From the NCBI RefSeq assembly GCF_015709515.1, contig NZ_JADNQZ010000053.1:124001-188000 (forward strand): a stretch of 64,000 nucleotides of DNA, written 5' to 3'. Source of the DNA: Methylocystis sp. H62 (GTDB lineage Bacteria > Pseudomonadota > Alphaproteobacteria > Rhizobiales > Beijerinckiaceae). The notes beneath the pieces were generated by a model. It was not told the DNA's origin, did not search any database, and saw only the letters and a program-made list of their open reading frames with translations. Shown here one piece after another: positions 53,768 through 63,172 of the stretch; positions within the stretch are counted from its first letter, which is position 1; every line of letters starts with the position of its first letter. A program made the translations under genes and the position numbers.

Positions 53768-53830
53768 CGCGTGCTATCAGGAACTCGCGCCACGTGCCAT
53801 CAGGAACCTTTGGCGCGTGCTATCGGGAAC
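53768..53830 (+). repeat. Three iterons of 23-bp period, putative oriV
   Basis: CGCGTGCTATCAGGAAC at 53768, CACGTGCCATCAGGAAC at 53791 and CGCGTGCTATCGGGAAC at 53814. The starts are exactly 23 bases apart and each pair differs at one to four positions. An AT-rich stretch follows (53876-53925, including CTTATTCTAAC and CTTTTTTGTTTTGG). Together with repA just upstream this is a good origin candidate. The 316 bases 53763-54078 carry no other supported feature. Confidence 0.85.
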
Positions 53831-54078
53831 CAGAATCGCACACAACTCTCTCTATTAGAGCGCGAAACAGCGCGCCTAACTTATTCTAACAGTGAATCTA
53901 ACTTTTTTGTTTTGGCTGTCGATAAGGCGAAGGCCAAACGTTCCTGCCTCATGAAGCGAAGCCGGAAAGAGGAAGTTTCCCTTCGCTCTTCGGCCATGGA
54001 TACCGTTGCAACGGCGCCGTTCTTCGCGAGCGAGCGCGGCTCCCGACAAATCAAAACTCGCCACAACGGAGACGCGTC

Positions 54079-54549
54079 ATGAGCGCTCCGACCGAAGTCG
54101 AACTCTTCTACATGAAGGGCAAAATCGAACGATGGATTCGCTTCGGCAAGCCGATCGCCGAGCGCACGCTCGATCGACGGCGGCGCATCGCGACTTTCGA
54201 AGCGGGCGCAATTTTCGCGTTCATGCGCTGGGCCTCGAACGGCCACGGGACCCTTGTTTCGCGCGTCGACATTTTACGCGCCTGCAACGCCGGCGAGGTC
54301 TGTTCGACGGTCCCTGGCGTCAGACCGGGCGCAGAAATTTTGCTGCGCGCCGTCGGCTGGGACAAGGTTCAACGGGTCTTGAGAGCGATCGACGTCGTCG
54401 AGGCGCTCGGCTTTGCGCCGCAGGAAATCTGTCCCGATCACTGGCGCCACATTCACAACCGATTGGCCGCCGGATTGTCGCCTCGCCCCTATTCGCGCGA
54501 GCGCCATCGCGCATGGCTGCTGCGCTCAACGATCGAAGTTCAATCATGA
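54079..54549 (+). CDS. DUF2840 protein
   Basis: A 156-residue protein: TEVELFYMKGKIERWIRFGK, RIATFEAGAIFAFMRWASNG, VRPGAEILLRAVGWDKVQRVL, ALGFAPQEICPDHWRHIHNRL. The family occurs almost only on alphaproteobacterial ICEs and plasmids between replication and transfer genes. Function unknown. Its stop overlaps the traF start by four bases. No parA gene precedes it, unlike many relatives. Confidence 0.88.
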   Translation: MSAPTEVELFYMKGKIERWIRFGKPIAERTLDRRRRIATFEAGAIFAFMRWASNGHGTLVSRVDILRACNAGEVCSTVPGVRPGAEILLRAVGWDKVQRVLRAIDVVEALGFAPQEICPDHWRHIHNRLAAGLSPRPYSRERHRAWLLRSTIEVQS

Positions 54550-55049
54550 AAATTCTCACAGTCATGCTCCTTTCCTGCGGCGCGCTCGCACTTACGTCCT
54601 TCGTTCCCCGCGAGCCGCTCGTCGTCTGGAACGCGTCGGCCAGTGTCCCTGTCGGGCTCTATGCTGTGCGGCCGATCGGCAATCTGACCGTCACCGATCT
54701 TGTCGTCGCCCGTCCTCCAGAATCGCTCGCCGATTGGCTCGCGGAACGCAGCTATCTCCCCAAGGGTGCGCCGCTCCTCAAACGGGTGGTGGGATTGCCG
54801 GGACAAAAAATTTGCCGCGACGGACTCTCCGTCACCGTCGACGGCGTTATCGTGGCCGAGGCGCGCGAGCGGGATCACGCCGGTCGGCCGCTGCCCGTCT
54901 GGCACGGATGCTTTGTTCTCCTTCCCGGCGAAGTCTTTCTCCTCAACTGGGACGAGCCGGCGTCGCTCGACGGACGCTATTTCGGCGCGTTCCCGATCCA
55001 AGCGATCATCGGACGCGCCGCGCCTCTCTGGACGAGGGAGGACGATTGA
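54546..55049 (+). CDS. traF: S26-family signal peptidase TraF
   Basis: A 167-residue membrane-anchored serine protease: NASASVPVGLYAVRP with the catalytic Ser, LLKRVVGLPGQKICRDG with the catalytic Lys, and FLLNWDEPASLDGRYFGA near the end. TraF matures and cyclises the conjugative pilin. Both neighbours overlap it (DUF2840 before, lytic transglycosylase after), so this is a tight transfer operon. Confidence 0.9.
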   Translation: MKILTVMLLSCGALALTSFVPREPLVVWNASASVPVGLYAVRPIGNLTVTDLVVARPPESLADWLAERSYLPKGAPLLKRVVGLPGQKICRDGLSVTVDGVIVAEARERDHAGRPLPVWHGCFVLLPGEVFLLNWDEPASLDGRYFGAFPIQAIIGRAAPLWTREDD

Positions 55050-55897
55050 TGATGGCTCCCCCGATCGCCTTTTTGTCGCGCGACGCGCATCACGCCTGTC
55101 GTAAGTCCGCAAGTCGCGCAGCAGCGATTGGCGCACTCCTTTGCGCTATGGCCGCATCGCCGGCCCAATCCCAAGCGGTCGGCGTTCGCGCGGCGTCGAG
55201 CACTCGATCGTCGACAAATGTCGTCGCAAACGCCATCCAGGAAGCGTCTCGACGATTCCACGTCCCGGCGAATTGGATAGGTGCCGTCATGCGCGCCGAA
55301 AGCGATGGCGACGACAAATCCGTCTCGGAAAAAGGCGCGATCGGCCTGATGCAGGTCATGCCGAAGACATACGCTGAGCTACAGACCAAACTCGGTCTTG
55401 GTCCCGATCCCTTCGATCCGCGCGACAACATTTTGGCCGGTGCGGCCTATCTCGCCGAGATGATCGAACACTATGGCGAGACGGGATTTCTCGCCGCCTA
55501 TAACGCCGGTCCGCGGCGCTATGAAGAGCTTCTCCGACGTGGCCGGCCCTTGCCGGTAGAGACTACGGATTATGTCGCGCGACTGGCGCCCGAGTTGGGC
55601 TTCGCCGACAATCCGGCCGCACGAATTCCCGCGCTGTTCGACGCGCTCCGCTCGCCGGTGTTCATCACTTTGACGACGCTGAAATTCGCGCGAGAAGCGA
55701 CCGCGGACGGCGGCGTCAACAGCACTTCGAGGAGCCAAAAGGCCGCTCCTCATCCACTTTTTCAGGCGCAGCGGAACGGCGAGTTTCTTGCACGCGATTC
55801 GCACTCGGACGCTGCTACGAAGGCGCTGTTGGGCGCCGTTTCTCCGCGCACGGCCTACCTTTTTGTCGCTCGCCCAGTCTCGGAATCAGCCCGATGA
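55049..55897 (+). CDS. Lytic transglycosylase of the transfer region
   Basis: A 282-residue SLT-domain protein. A signal region (AAIGALLCAMAASPAQSQA) precedes the catalytic domain: NWIGAVMRAESDGDD (catalytic Glu), KGAIGLMQVMPKTYAELQ, NILAGAAYLAEMIEHYG, FLAAYNAGPRRYEEL. The enzyme opens peptidoglycan for the conjugation apparatus (VirB1/TrbN-like role). The first of two adjacent ATG codons overlaps the traF stop. The last 90 residues are outside the domain. Confidence 0.9.
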   Translation: MMAPPIAFLSRDAHHACRKSASRAAAIGALLCAMAASPAQSQAVGVRAASSTRSSTNVVANAIQEASRRFHVPANWIGAVMRAESDGDDKSVSEKGAIGLMQVMPKTYAELQTKLGLGPDPFDPRDNILAGAAYLAEMIEHYGETGFLAAYNAGPRRYEELLRRGRPLPVETTDYVARLAPELGFADNPAARIPALFDALRSPVFITLTTLKFAREATADGGVNSTSRSQKAAPHPLFQAQRNGEFLARDSHSDAATKALLGAVSPRTAYLFVARPVSESAR

Positions 55898-55910
55898 CCG
55901 CTGGGTCACT

Positions 55911-56024
55911 CTATCGCAAGATAGCGAAGTCTCTCGCGCCTTTGCGCGAGGGGACCGCCGCGGGAGCGATAGCGAGCGAAGGATGGCAAGATAAAAGAGA
56001 CAGCCTGCGGCTCTCTCGGGCGGT
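55911..56024 (+). other. Candidate origin of transfer upstream of the relaxase
   Basis: Between the lytic transglycosylase and relaxase genes are three inverted repeats in a row: CTATC/GATAG at 55911-55924, CTCGCGC/GCGCGAG at 55933-55950, and AGCC/GGCT within GAGACAGCCTGCGGCTCTC at about 55997-56015. oriT of related ICEs lies just before rlxS. No nick site is known for this element. Confidence 0.5.
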
Positions 56025-56140
56025 CGTTTTGGCGTTGCTCGTCAACATGTTCGCATAGGCTGCGTATTCGAGGAGAAGCCTGTCCGTTTTGACAAGCCGT
56101 TGTACAGACTCATCAAATTTCACCTCGGCGGATTTCTGCC

Positions 56141-57880
56141 ATGTCTCATGACGACGAAATCAACATTCGTCCTGGCCGCATCCGATCGAAGACGCCGATA
56201 AAGGGGAAGAGCTTTGTTGCGCGGGTTCTCGCGGCGACGCAGAAGTCCGGCGGACTGCATCGCTCTGGCGCGCGCGGAAGCAGTCGCGGTGCCTTTGGAC
56301 GCGGCCGCGCCGCGAGCCTCGGCGCGCTGCGCGGTCTGAACGCAAAATCCCGCCATGTCGTTGTAAAGGCGCGGGTCGCCCGGCACAGCCAGAAATCGGC
56401 GCCGCTTTCCGCTCACCTGTCCTATCTTCGCCGCGACGGCGTCACGCGCGATGGCGCGCCGGGCAGAATGTTCGACGCGGCCGGCGACGAAGCGGATGCG
56501 CGCGTTTTCGCCGAACGCTGCCAGGGTGACCGTCATCATTTTCGATTCATTGTCTCCCCAGATGACGCCGCCGAGCTCTCCGACCTTCGCGCCTTCACGC
56601 GCGATCTCATGGCAGAAATGTCGCGCGATCTCGGCTCCACGATCGATTGGGTGGCGGTCGATCATTGGAACACCGAGCATCCACACATCCATGTCCTGGT
56701 TCGCGGACGAACCGACGACGGCGGGGATCTGGTGATCAATCGCGACTATATCAGCCGCGGCTTCCGCGCCCGCGCCGAGCAGCTCGTCACGCTGGAGCTT
56801 GGTCCTCGCAGCGAGCAGGAAATCCGCCGCGCTCTGGACAGGCAGGTCGACGCCGATTGCTGGACGTCGCTCGATCAAGCCCTTGCGCGCGAGGGTGCCT
56901 GCCATGACGGGTTGATCGACCTGCGACCTGTTGGCAACCGGGCTCAGGATGCCGAGCGAACGGTGCTTGTCGCCCGCGCCCGCAAGCTAGAGAGACTCGG
57001 CCTCGCGGCGCCGACCGGCCCAGGACAATGGGTCATGGCCGAGAACGCGGAGACTACGTTGCGCGCGCTCGGCGAGCGCGGTGACATAATCAAGCGCATC
57101 CATCGCGGTTTGAGCGAACGTGTTCTCGATCGCGCCACGGCAGAATTCGTGCTCGACGCCGAGACTCGCGGCGATCCGATCATCGGCCGGTTTCTGTCTC
57201 GCGGCCTCGACGACGAGCTGAAGGGTTCTGCCTTCGCGATCATCGACGGCGTGGACGGCCGCACCCACCATGTCCGGCTCAAAGATCTCGACGCGACCAG
57301 CGACGCCGCTCTAGGCGCCATCGTCGAGGCAAGGCGCATTGCGTCGCGCGATGGTGAATCGTCGCGCCTCGACCTCGCCGTGCGCTCCGATCTCGCGCTC
57401 GCTGATCAAGTTCACGCGCCGGGCGCGACATGGCTCGATCGGCGCCTGCTCGACAGGGAGCCGATGCCACTTTCCGAGAACGGTTTCGGCCGCGACGTGC
57501 GCGACGCGCTGGAGGCTCGCACAGAGCATCTTGTCTCAGAAGGACTCGCAAACCGACAAGGTCAGCGCATCGTCTTCGCCCGCGACTTGCTCGATACGCT
57601 GCGAAGCCGGGAACTCGATGCAGCCGGTGGGCGCATCGCTGCCGAAACCGGCCTCCCGCGCCACGCCGTCGCTGAGGGAGAAACCGTCGCCGGCGTCTAT
57701 CGCAGTCGCCTCACGCTCGCCTCCGGTCGCTTCGCTATGATTGACGACGGGCTCGGCTTCCAGCTCGTGCCCTGGGCGCCGTCGCTGGAGAAGGAAATCG
57801 GCAAGCAGGTTTCTGGCGTCATGTCGCCGGGCGGCGGAGTGGATTGGAGCTTTGGGCGCAAACGTGGAATCGGGCGATAG
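56141..57880 (+). CDS. rlxS: RlxS-like relaxase with DUF3363 domain
   Basis: A 579-residue conjugative relaxase. The catalytic part has APLSAHLSYLRRDGVTRDG, GDRHHFRFIVSPDDAAELSD, and WNTEHPHIHVLVRGRTDDGG (metal-binding histidines). From about residue 210 comes DUF3363: NRDYISRGFRARAEQLVTLE, LGPRSEQEIRRALDRQV, and later WLDRRLLDRE and GFGRDVRDALEAR. It should nick oriT and pilot the strand to the recipient. A coupling protein (VirD4/TraG) usually follows; here a SIR2 operon follows instead. Confidence 0.92.
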   Translation: MSHDDEINIRPGRIRSKTPIKGKSFVARVLAATQKSGGLHRSGARGSSRGAFGRGRAASLGALRGLNAKSRHVVVKARVARHSQKSAPLSAHLSYLRRDGVTRDGAPGRMFDAAGDEADARVFAERCQGDRHHFRFIVSPDDAAELSDLRAFTRDLMAEMSRDLGSTIDWVAVDHWNTEHPHIHVLVRGRTDDGGDLVINRDYISRGFRARAEQLVTLELGPRSEQEIRRALDRQVDADCWTSLDQALAREGACHDGLIDLRPVGNRAQDAERTVLVARARKLERLGLAAPTGPGQWVMAENAETTLRALGERGDIIKRIHRGLSERVLDRATAEFVLDAETRGDPIIGRFLSRGLDDELKGSAFAIIDGVDGRTHHVRLKDLDATSDAALGAIVEARRIASRDGESSRLDLAVRSDLALADQVHAPGATWLDRRLLDREPMPLSENGFGRDVRDALEARTEHLVSEGLANRQGQRIVFARDLLDTLRSRELDAAGGRIAAETGLPRHAVAEGETVAGVYRSRLTLASGRFAMIDDGLGFQLVPWAPSLEKEIGKQVSGVMSPGGGVDWSFGRKRGIGR

Positions 57881-58134
57881 GTGTCTTTTCTGTCAATGAG
57901 CGGCTTTCGCGAATGGGACCGTGTGAACTTCCGCTTGTGATCCAAGGCTGGTCCTTTGGAAGGTCTGCTTTTCGGCAGGTTGCAGGCTAGCTTAGGCCAA
58001 TTTTTTCTTTTTCTATCGGAGCATATCATCTGTCGTGGATGAGCTTAATTAACCTGTAGCTAGACAAGCTGGCGCGGTGGAATAGTGTCGTTGCCGGAAG
58101 GGCGCCTGACGGTGCCGTGAGCGGGGAAAGAGTC

Positions 58135-59892
58135 ATGGCGCCGGCACCCACAGCCAATGAGATTACAGTGCGAGAGGTGCTTGCGAAATTGGAAGCCGAG
58201 TTCGCCCCTGTTGCCGATGCGGTCGAGAATGGCGAGTTTGCTCTTTGGGTCGGCTCGGGAATTTCAAGGCAGGCACCCAATCTCGGCAACCTCATCGAAC
58301 GGGCCGTCGACTATATCCGCGAGCGAGCAATCGATCCCATTACGGCAGCTGCCTATATGCCAGCACTCAAGGAAGCGCTCGTGCTTGCAGAGGTCGAACC
58401 GGAAAGTGTCGAGGCACAATATGGACAGCCTTTCGCGGTCTGGCCAGAGCACGACGCGATCATCGACCGCCTGTGGACCAAATACTCCCGCGTCCTCGAC
58501 ATCCGTATCGCCGGAACGGCCGCAGATTTCATTCTGTGGGATGCGATCGACATCAGGCAGGCCTTCGAACATGCCGAGCCGCCCGCCGCGGAGCATCTAT
58601 GTATTGCGATCCTCATACTCGAAGGCGCGATACAGTCCGTTGCGTCGGCAAATTGGGATGGCTTCATCGAAGCGGCCGTTGAGCGGCTGAGCAACGGCGT
58701 GCCGGCCGTCCTGCAGGTCGTTGTCGATCCCGATCAGCTACGGGGACCCGCCGGTAGGGCGCGGTTGCTGAAGTTCCATGGGTGCATCGTGCATGCCACG
58801 CGCGAACCGCTAGTCTTTCGGCGATTCCTGACCGGAAGCTACACTCAGATCATGGACTGGCCGGAGAAGGCTGAGTTCGCAGCGATGCGCAATGCGGTCG
58901 TCGGGCTTGCGACGGCTCAGAAGACGCTCGTGCTTGGGCTGTCGATCCAAGACAACAATCTCCAGACGCTCTTCGCGCGCGCCAAGGCAACGCATGCCTG
59001 GCCGTGGCCCTGCACGCCGGCTGCCCCGGCGCATATCTTCTGCGAGGACAATATCCGGCAAGGTCAGCGCGATGTGTTACGCCTCTCCTATGGCGATGCA
59101 TACAATGACAATCCCGCCGCCATTCATGACGCCACGCTGCTGCGCGCCTGGGGGGAGAAGGTGCTGATCGCGCTCGTCCTGAAGCTTCTTGCGGACAAAC
59201 TCACCCGGTTGATGGAGCTTGGTCTCACTGCCGTTGGGAAACGACCGATCGCCGACGCGCTCGAACCCTTGCTGAAGGCATTGAGGGACGACATATCGGA
59301 TCTCGCGGTCCCCACTCTCGGGGCGCAGAACCGGGCCGACTTCGTGAACCAGGCCATCGCGTTATGGTCGCGGATGCTTTCGGTGTTCCGAAGCGGCAGC
59401 CTGCCCGGAAATCCGGCTGCCTATGAGACGTTGAGCAACTCGACGCCCCACCTCATTGCGGCCGACCAGAACGCCCAAGCCATGTGCCTCGGACGCCTTG
59501 GGGTCGCTTTGTCGCTCCTCCAATTTGGACGCACAGCCGGTCTCTGGGAGCTGCGTCAACCGATCGCGAACGCCGTGACGTCAGGGGCGATAACCGCTCG
59601 CGCATCGCGTCCGGACGGGGTGGATCGCCCGCTCTTCATCGTCAAGTCCGCCACGGACGCGATCGCCCTCAAAAGCAACGGGGCCTTCGCCAATGACAAT
59701 GCGATCGTCGTCCATGCTGACGACACTTGGCATCAGATGGCGGGAGGCGGCGCTAGCGCTCGGCGCGTGCGCGCCGCGCCGGGGCGGACCGGACATGTCG
59801 GCGAGACGCATGTCAGTCTTGGCGACTTGCTTTCGCGTTGCAGCGATGCCGCGACGCTTCAAAAGGAATTTGTCACGGAGATGATGCTTTGA
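58135..59892 (+). CDS. SIR2-like NAD-binding effector
   Basis: A 585-residue protein. The N-terminal 300 residues have the SIR2 landmarks: FALWVGSGISRQAPNLGNL (residues 37-54, NAD loop), VASANWDGFIEAAVERL (about 168-184), LLKFHGCIVHATREP (about 212-226, catalytic His) and LVLGLSIQDNNLQTLF (about 265-280). The remaining 290 residues are unassigned. In defence systems such domains deplete NAD+ on sensing phage. The ATG at 58135 follows GGGGAAAGAG; a GTG 18 bases earlier is possible. First gene of a coupled trio. Confidence 0.85.
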   Translation: MAPAPTANEITVREVLAKLEAEFAPVADAVENGEFALWVGSGISRQAPNLGNLIERAVDYIRERAIDPITAAAYMPALKEALVLAEVEPESVEAQYGQPFAVWPEHDAIIDRLWTKYSRVLDIRIAGTAADFILWDAIDIRQAFEHAEPPAAEHLCIAILILEGAIQSVASANWDGFIEAAVERLSNGVPAVLQVVVDPDQLRGPAGRARLLKFHGCIVHATREPLVFRRFLTGSYTQIMDWPEKAEFAAMRNAVVGLATAQKTLVLGLSIQDNNLQTLFARAKATHAWPWPCTPAAPAHIFCEDNIRQGQRDVLRLSYGDAYNDNPAAIHDATLLRAWGEKVLIALVLKLLADKLTRLMELGLTAVGKRPIADALEPLLKALRDDISDLAVPTLGAQNRADFVNQAIALWSRMLSVFRSGSLPGNPAAYETLSNSTPHLIAADQNAQAMCLGRLGVALSLLQFGRTAGLWELRQPIANAVTSGAITARASRPDGVDRPLFIVKSATDAIALKSNGAFANDNAIVVHADDTWHQMAGGGASARRVRAAPGRTGHVGETHVSLGDLLSRCSDAATLQKEFVTEMML

Positions 59893-60515
59893 GTTCGCCC
59901 CTCGTACATGCGATCCAGGACCGCCTCCGCGGTGCCGGCTACAGCGACCTCCCGACGCCTTTCAAGGTGGCGGGCGTCGAGTTCGCGTTCACCGGGGCGA
60001 TGCATGGTCGCGACGGGCGGGCGCTGGATCTCGTTCTCCTGGTCGACACCACAACGGGAGACTTTGGCGATCGCGACGGCGGGCGCGTCCGACAACGGGT
60101 GGAAGCGTTGAGCCGCGCTCTAGACGTCACCGGCTCACGCTATCTCGTGACGGTGATCCTCGCAGGCGCAGTGCTGGCGGAAGGCGTCGAAGCGCTGTCC
60201 GAGACCTGCCGCGTGTTGCTGGTCGAAAGCATCGCGCTCGATGACCAAGACAAGCCGGCGGACGAGACGGCGGAACGCCAGCTCGACGATCGTATCCGCG
60301 TGCTAATGCCGCTCAGGCTTCCCGTTCCGATCGCAGATGCTCAGGACGGCAGCGGGTCGGCCATTGAACAGCTCGTTCACGCCCTTCCCGCTGGCACGAA
60401 CAAGTCCCTTGTCAATGCGGTGATTGCCGCATCAAGTGCCGGAGAGCTGGCGGTGACGGATGCTGCGGCGCTGGTGATCAATGGTGCGTTTCAGTCCGAA
60501 CCGGGAGGTGAGTAG
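59889..60515 (+). CDS. Small middle component of SIR2/ATPase operon
   Basis: A 208-residue protein that I do not recognise by family. It has VEFAFTGAMHGRDGRALDLVLLVDT, a basic stretch (RVRQRVEALSRALDVTGSRY) and an acidic middle (DDQDKPADETAERQLDD), mixed alpha/beta in look. The start is TTG at 59889, overlapping the SIR2 stop, with no better in-frame start nearby. Position and size fit the middle component of ABC-three-component systems. It may link the ATPase and effector; that is inference. Confidence 0.75.
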   Translation: MSSPLVHAIQDRLRGAGYSDLPTPFKVAGVEFAFTGAMHGRDGRALDLVLLVDTTTGDFGDRDGGRVRQRVEALSRALDVTGSRYLVTVILAGAVLAEGVEALSETCRVLLVESIALDDQDKPADETAERQLDDRIRVLMPLRLPVPIADAQDGSGSAIEQLVHALPAGTNKSLVNAVIAASSAGELAVTDAAALVINGAFQSEPGGE

Positions 60516-60517
60516 TC

Positions 60518-62950
60518 GTGAGCGACCTCATCCTCAAGAGCCTCGACATCAAGAACTTCCGCAGCATCCGCGGCCAAGTCTATGCGCCACTCGACGCCAA
60601 GGTAGTAATTGTCCATGGCGAGAATGGCGCGGGAAAGACGAGCTTGCTGTCTGCCATCGAGCTGGCACTTACCGGTCGTGTTCAGTCGTTGGAACGCGCT
60701 GACCCAGGCTATGAGAAGCAATTGCTGCACCGCTCGGCGACCGAGGGGAGCATTTTGCTGAAGGCCTTCGCCGGGACATCGGAACAACGCTTTGAGGCGG
60801 TGCTGAATGCAGTCGGTGCGCAGTCGATCGCCGCGCTGGACGAACACCGCGCCACCTTCTTCCGGGAACGGGCATTCTTACCGCAATCTCTGCTCGGCCA
60901 GCTACTCCAGATCTATCAGGATGCAGGGCACGATGCGGCATCCCCCCTCGCACAGTTTGTGGGCAACCTCTTGGGGCTTGATCAGCTGGACGCCCTTGAA
61001 GCTGGACTGAAGCCCCTCGCGGATGTGCGCAACGTCCGCAAGAATGTGGACGGCTGGCTGGCGGCCGAAAATGAGAAGTCGCGCGTCGACTTGCGGCTCT
61101 CTGACCAGCGCAAGACGCGCGACGCCTTGAATGAGCAGGTTCGGAGCGCTCTCAGCGAACTCGCGATGCTTTGCACTGCGCTCGCGCCGTCCGTCGGGGT
61201 GCGGGAGGAGACGCTGGATGAAGTCGCGGCAGCACTTTCGGAGAGCAGTGACTCTGAAGCCTTCGCACGGCTGACGGACCAGCAGCGGAGGTTGGCCTCG
61301 ATCCGGCGTGAAATCGACGCGGCGCGAAGCGCGGCGGTTTCCAATGCCGGCCTCGCGCCGGCCGGCTCGGACGAACCCAGCAGGGTGTTTGCGCTCTGGG
61401 AAGCGGAATATGGAGAGCGCGTCAGCGCGCTCCGCAGCCGTGTTGAAGGCCTGCTGCCCGATGTCTCGCTGCCGAGTGATCTTGAGCAGTTCGCGGAAGC
61501 AGCTCTGACGCGGCTCCGCACCGAGCAGAAGCAGTTTTCCGACCGCGCGTCACAGGCGCGGGCCGATATCGCGCGTCACGCGGTGGCGCAGGATGAGCGC
61601 GATGTGGCGCAGCGCCAGCGTGGCACGATCGATCAAGAAGTCGCCCGCTTGTCTAGCACTGCGGGCAGTCTCGGGTCGGCATTGGCGGAGCTGACATCGT
61701 TCATCACCGACGAAATTTGCCCAGTCTGCGATCGAGATTTCACTGAAGTGAGCAAAGTCCCGCTCCACGAACATGTCCATGGTAAGGTGCGGACCTTGTC
61801 TGCATCAGCGGAGCGGTTGCTGATCCTCGGACGCACCCGGAGCGAAGTGCAGGTCACTCTCGAGCGGCTGGACCGCGAGATCGAGTCGATCGCCGCGCGC
61901 AGACTCGAAGAGGAAGCGCTGGCCGAACTCGACCGATCGCTGGCCTCCATCGAGGCATTGATCAACGAGCTCGAGGCCGTGATCGAGGCGCTTCGCGAAG
62001 GCGGGCGATTGCGCGCGGCTGACGTCGCTGCGCGGCGTGCAGTAAGCGAAGCCCAGTCACGTCATGTGTCGCTTGCCGCCGCGCGCGACACTTTGAGCGA
62101 ATTTGCGCTTTCAATCGGAGCGCCTGCACTCGAGGAGGGCGAGTCCTTCGATGCAGCCGCGCCGCGGCTGTATGCGCTTCTGGCGGCCCAGGCGACCCGC
62201 TTCGAGGAGCGGCTTTCCATGCGGCGTAAGGGCACCGACCATATCGCTACGATCCGCGCGGCAGTCACGCGTCGACAGGAAGCCGACGCACGGATTTCGG
62301 CAGACTTTGCGTCCTGGCAGCGCGCCGAGCAGGCCCTCGAGCGCGCGCAGGCTTTGCGCGATCAGGGCAACGCGATCCGGAGCGCCGTCGACAGGGTTCG
62401 CTCTGCCATCATTCGCCGGGAGTTTAACGACCGCCTCAATTGCCTGTGGCGCGATCTTTTCGTGCGCTTGGCGCCGGGTGAGCCGTTTGTGCCCGCATTT
62501 CGGATCCCGGAATCGTCTACACAGAGGCTCCAGCCCAAGCTTATCACGGAGCATCGGGACGGTGGCGACGCTGGCGGAACGCCGGGCGCCATGCTGAGCG
62601 CCGGCAATCTCAATACCGCGGCACTGACCTTGTTCATCGCGCTGCATCTCTCGGTGCCCAAGGAACTACCTTGGTTGATCCTCGATGATCCGGTGCAGTC
62701 GATGGACGACGTTCATATCGCCCATTTCGCGGCGCTGCTCAGGACGTTGTCTAAAGAACATAGCCGCCAGGTGATGATTGCGGTCCATGATCGCCAGCTG
62801 TTCGAGTATCTCAGACTTGAGCTTAGCCCAGCCTTTCCGCAGGACAGCCTGCTAACCCTTGAGCTGTCGCGCGGCCCACGCAGGGACAGCGTTTGCATCT
62901 CGAAGCGGTTCTCGTTCAAGGAAGAGACGGCCCTACTTTTCGCCGCTTAA
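60518..62950 (+). CDS. SMC/Rad50-like ABC ATPase with zinc hook
   Basis: An 810-residue ATPase. Walker A is HGENGAGKTSLLSA (residues 33-46), preceded by the RecF/Rad50-like start LKSLDIKNFRSIRGQVYAPL. Long coiled coils flank a single CPVC zinc-hook motif at residues 401-404. The signature is MLSAGNLNTAALTLFIALHL (about 691) and Walker B is WLILDDPVQSMDDVHIAHF (about 719). GTG start with GGAGGTGAG just upstream. It should sense DNA or replication damage and control the SIR2 partner. The 220 bases after it hold no gene. Confidence 0.9.
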   Translation: MSDLILKSLDIKNFRSIRGQVYAPLDAKVVIVHGENGAGKTSLLSAIELALTGRVQSLERADPGYEKQLLHRSATEGSILLKAFAGTSEQRFEAVLNAVGAQSIAALDEHRATFFRERAFLPQSLLGQLLQIYQDAGHDAASPLAQFVGNLLGLDQLDALEAGLKPLADVRNVRKNVDGWLAAENEKSRVDLRLSDQRKTRDALNEQVRSALSELAMLCTALAPSVGVREETLDEVAAALSESSDSEAFARLTDQQRRLASIRREIDAARSAAVSNAGLAPAGSDEPSRVFALWEAEYGERVSALRSRVEGLLPDVSLPSDLEQFAEAALTRLRTEQKQFSDRASQARADIARHAVAQDERDVAQRQRGTIDQEVARLSSTAGSLGSALAELTSFITDEICPVCDRDFTEVSKVPLHEHVHGKVRTLSASAERLLILGRTRSEVQVTLERLDREIESIAARRLEEEALAELDRSLASIEALINELEAVIEALREGGRLRAADVAARRAVSEAQSRHVSLAAARDTLSEFALSIGAPALEEGESFDAAAPRLYALLAAQATRFEERLSMRRKGTDHIATIRAAVTRRQEADARISADFASWQRAEQALERAQALRDQGNAIRSAVDRVRSAIIRREFNDRLNCLWRDLFVRLAPGEPFVPAFRIPESSTQRLQPKLITEHRDGGDAGGTPGAMLSAGNLNTAALTLFIALHLSVPKELPWLILDDPVQSMDDVHIAHFAALLRTLSKEHSRQVMIAVHDRQLFEYLRLELSPAFPQDSLLTLELSRGPRRDSVCISKRFSFKEETALLFAA

Positions 62951-63172
62951 GACGCATGACGTTGGGTAACAAAGCCAGCGAAGGTCGTATCAAGGTTCAC
63001 CGCAAGTTTTTGCCACCAGCGTCCACTCGTCGGCGTGGCCGAGTGACCGCAAATGAGGCGCAAACGGGAAATTCAGTCCGACCCGCTGCACGCCAGTTGT
63101 GGAGCGCGTTTCAGCCTTAGACGATTCCTGGACTGTGCCATTTTTCAAATTCTCACGGCGTCGTGACGCCGA

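Noticed and set aside
53759-54082. A 107-codon frame after repA
   Set aside because: It starts by translating the iterons and AT-rich stretch; the sequence is not protein-like and the iteron reading explains the region better.
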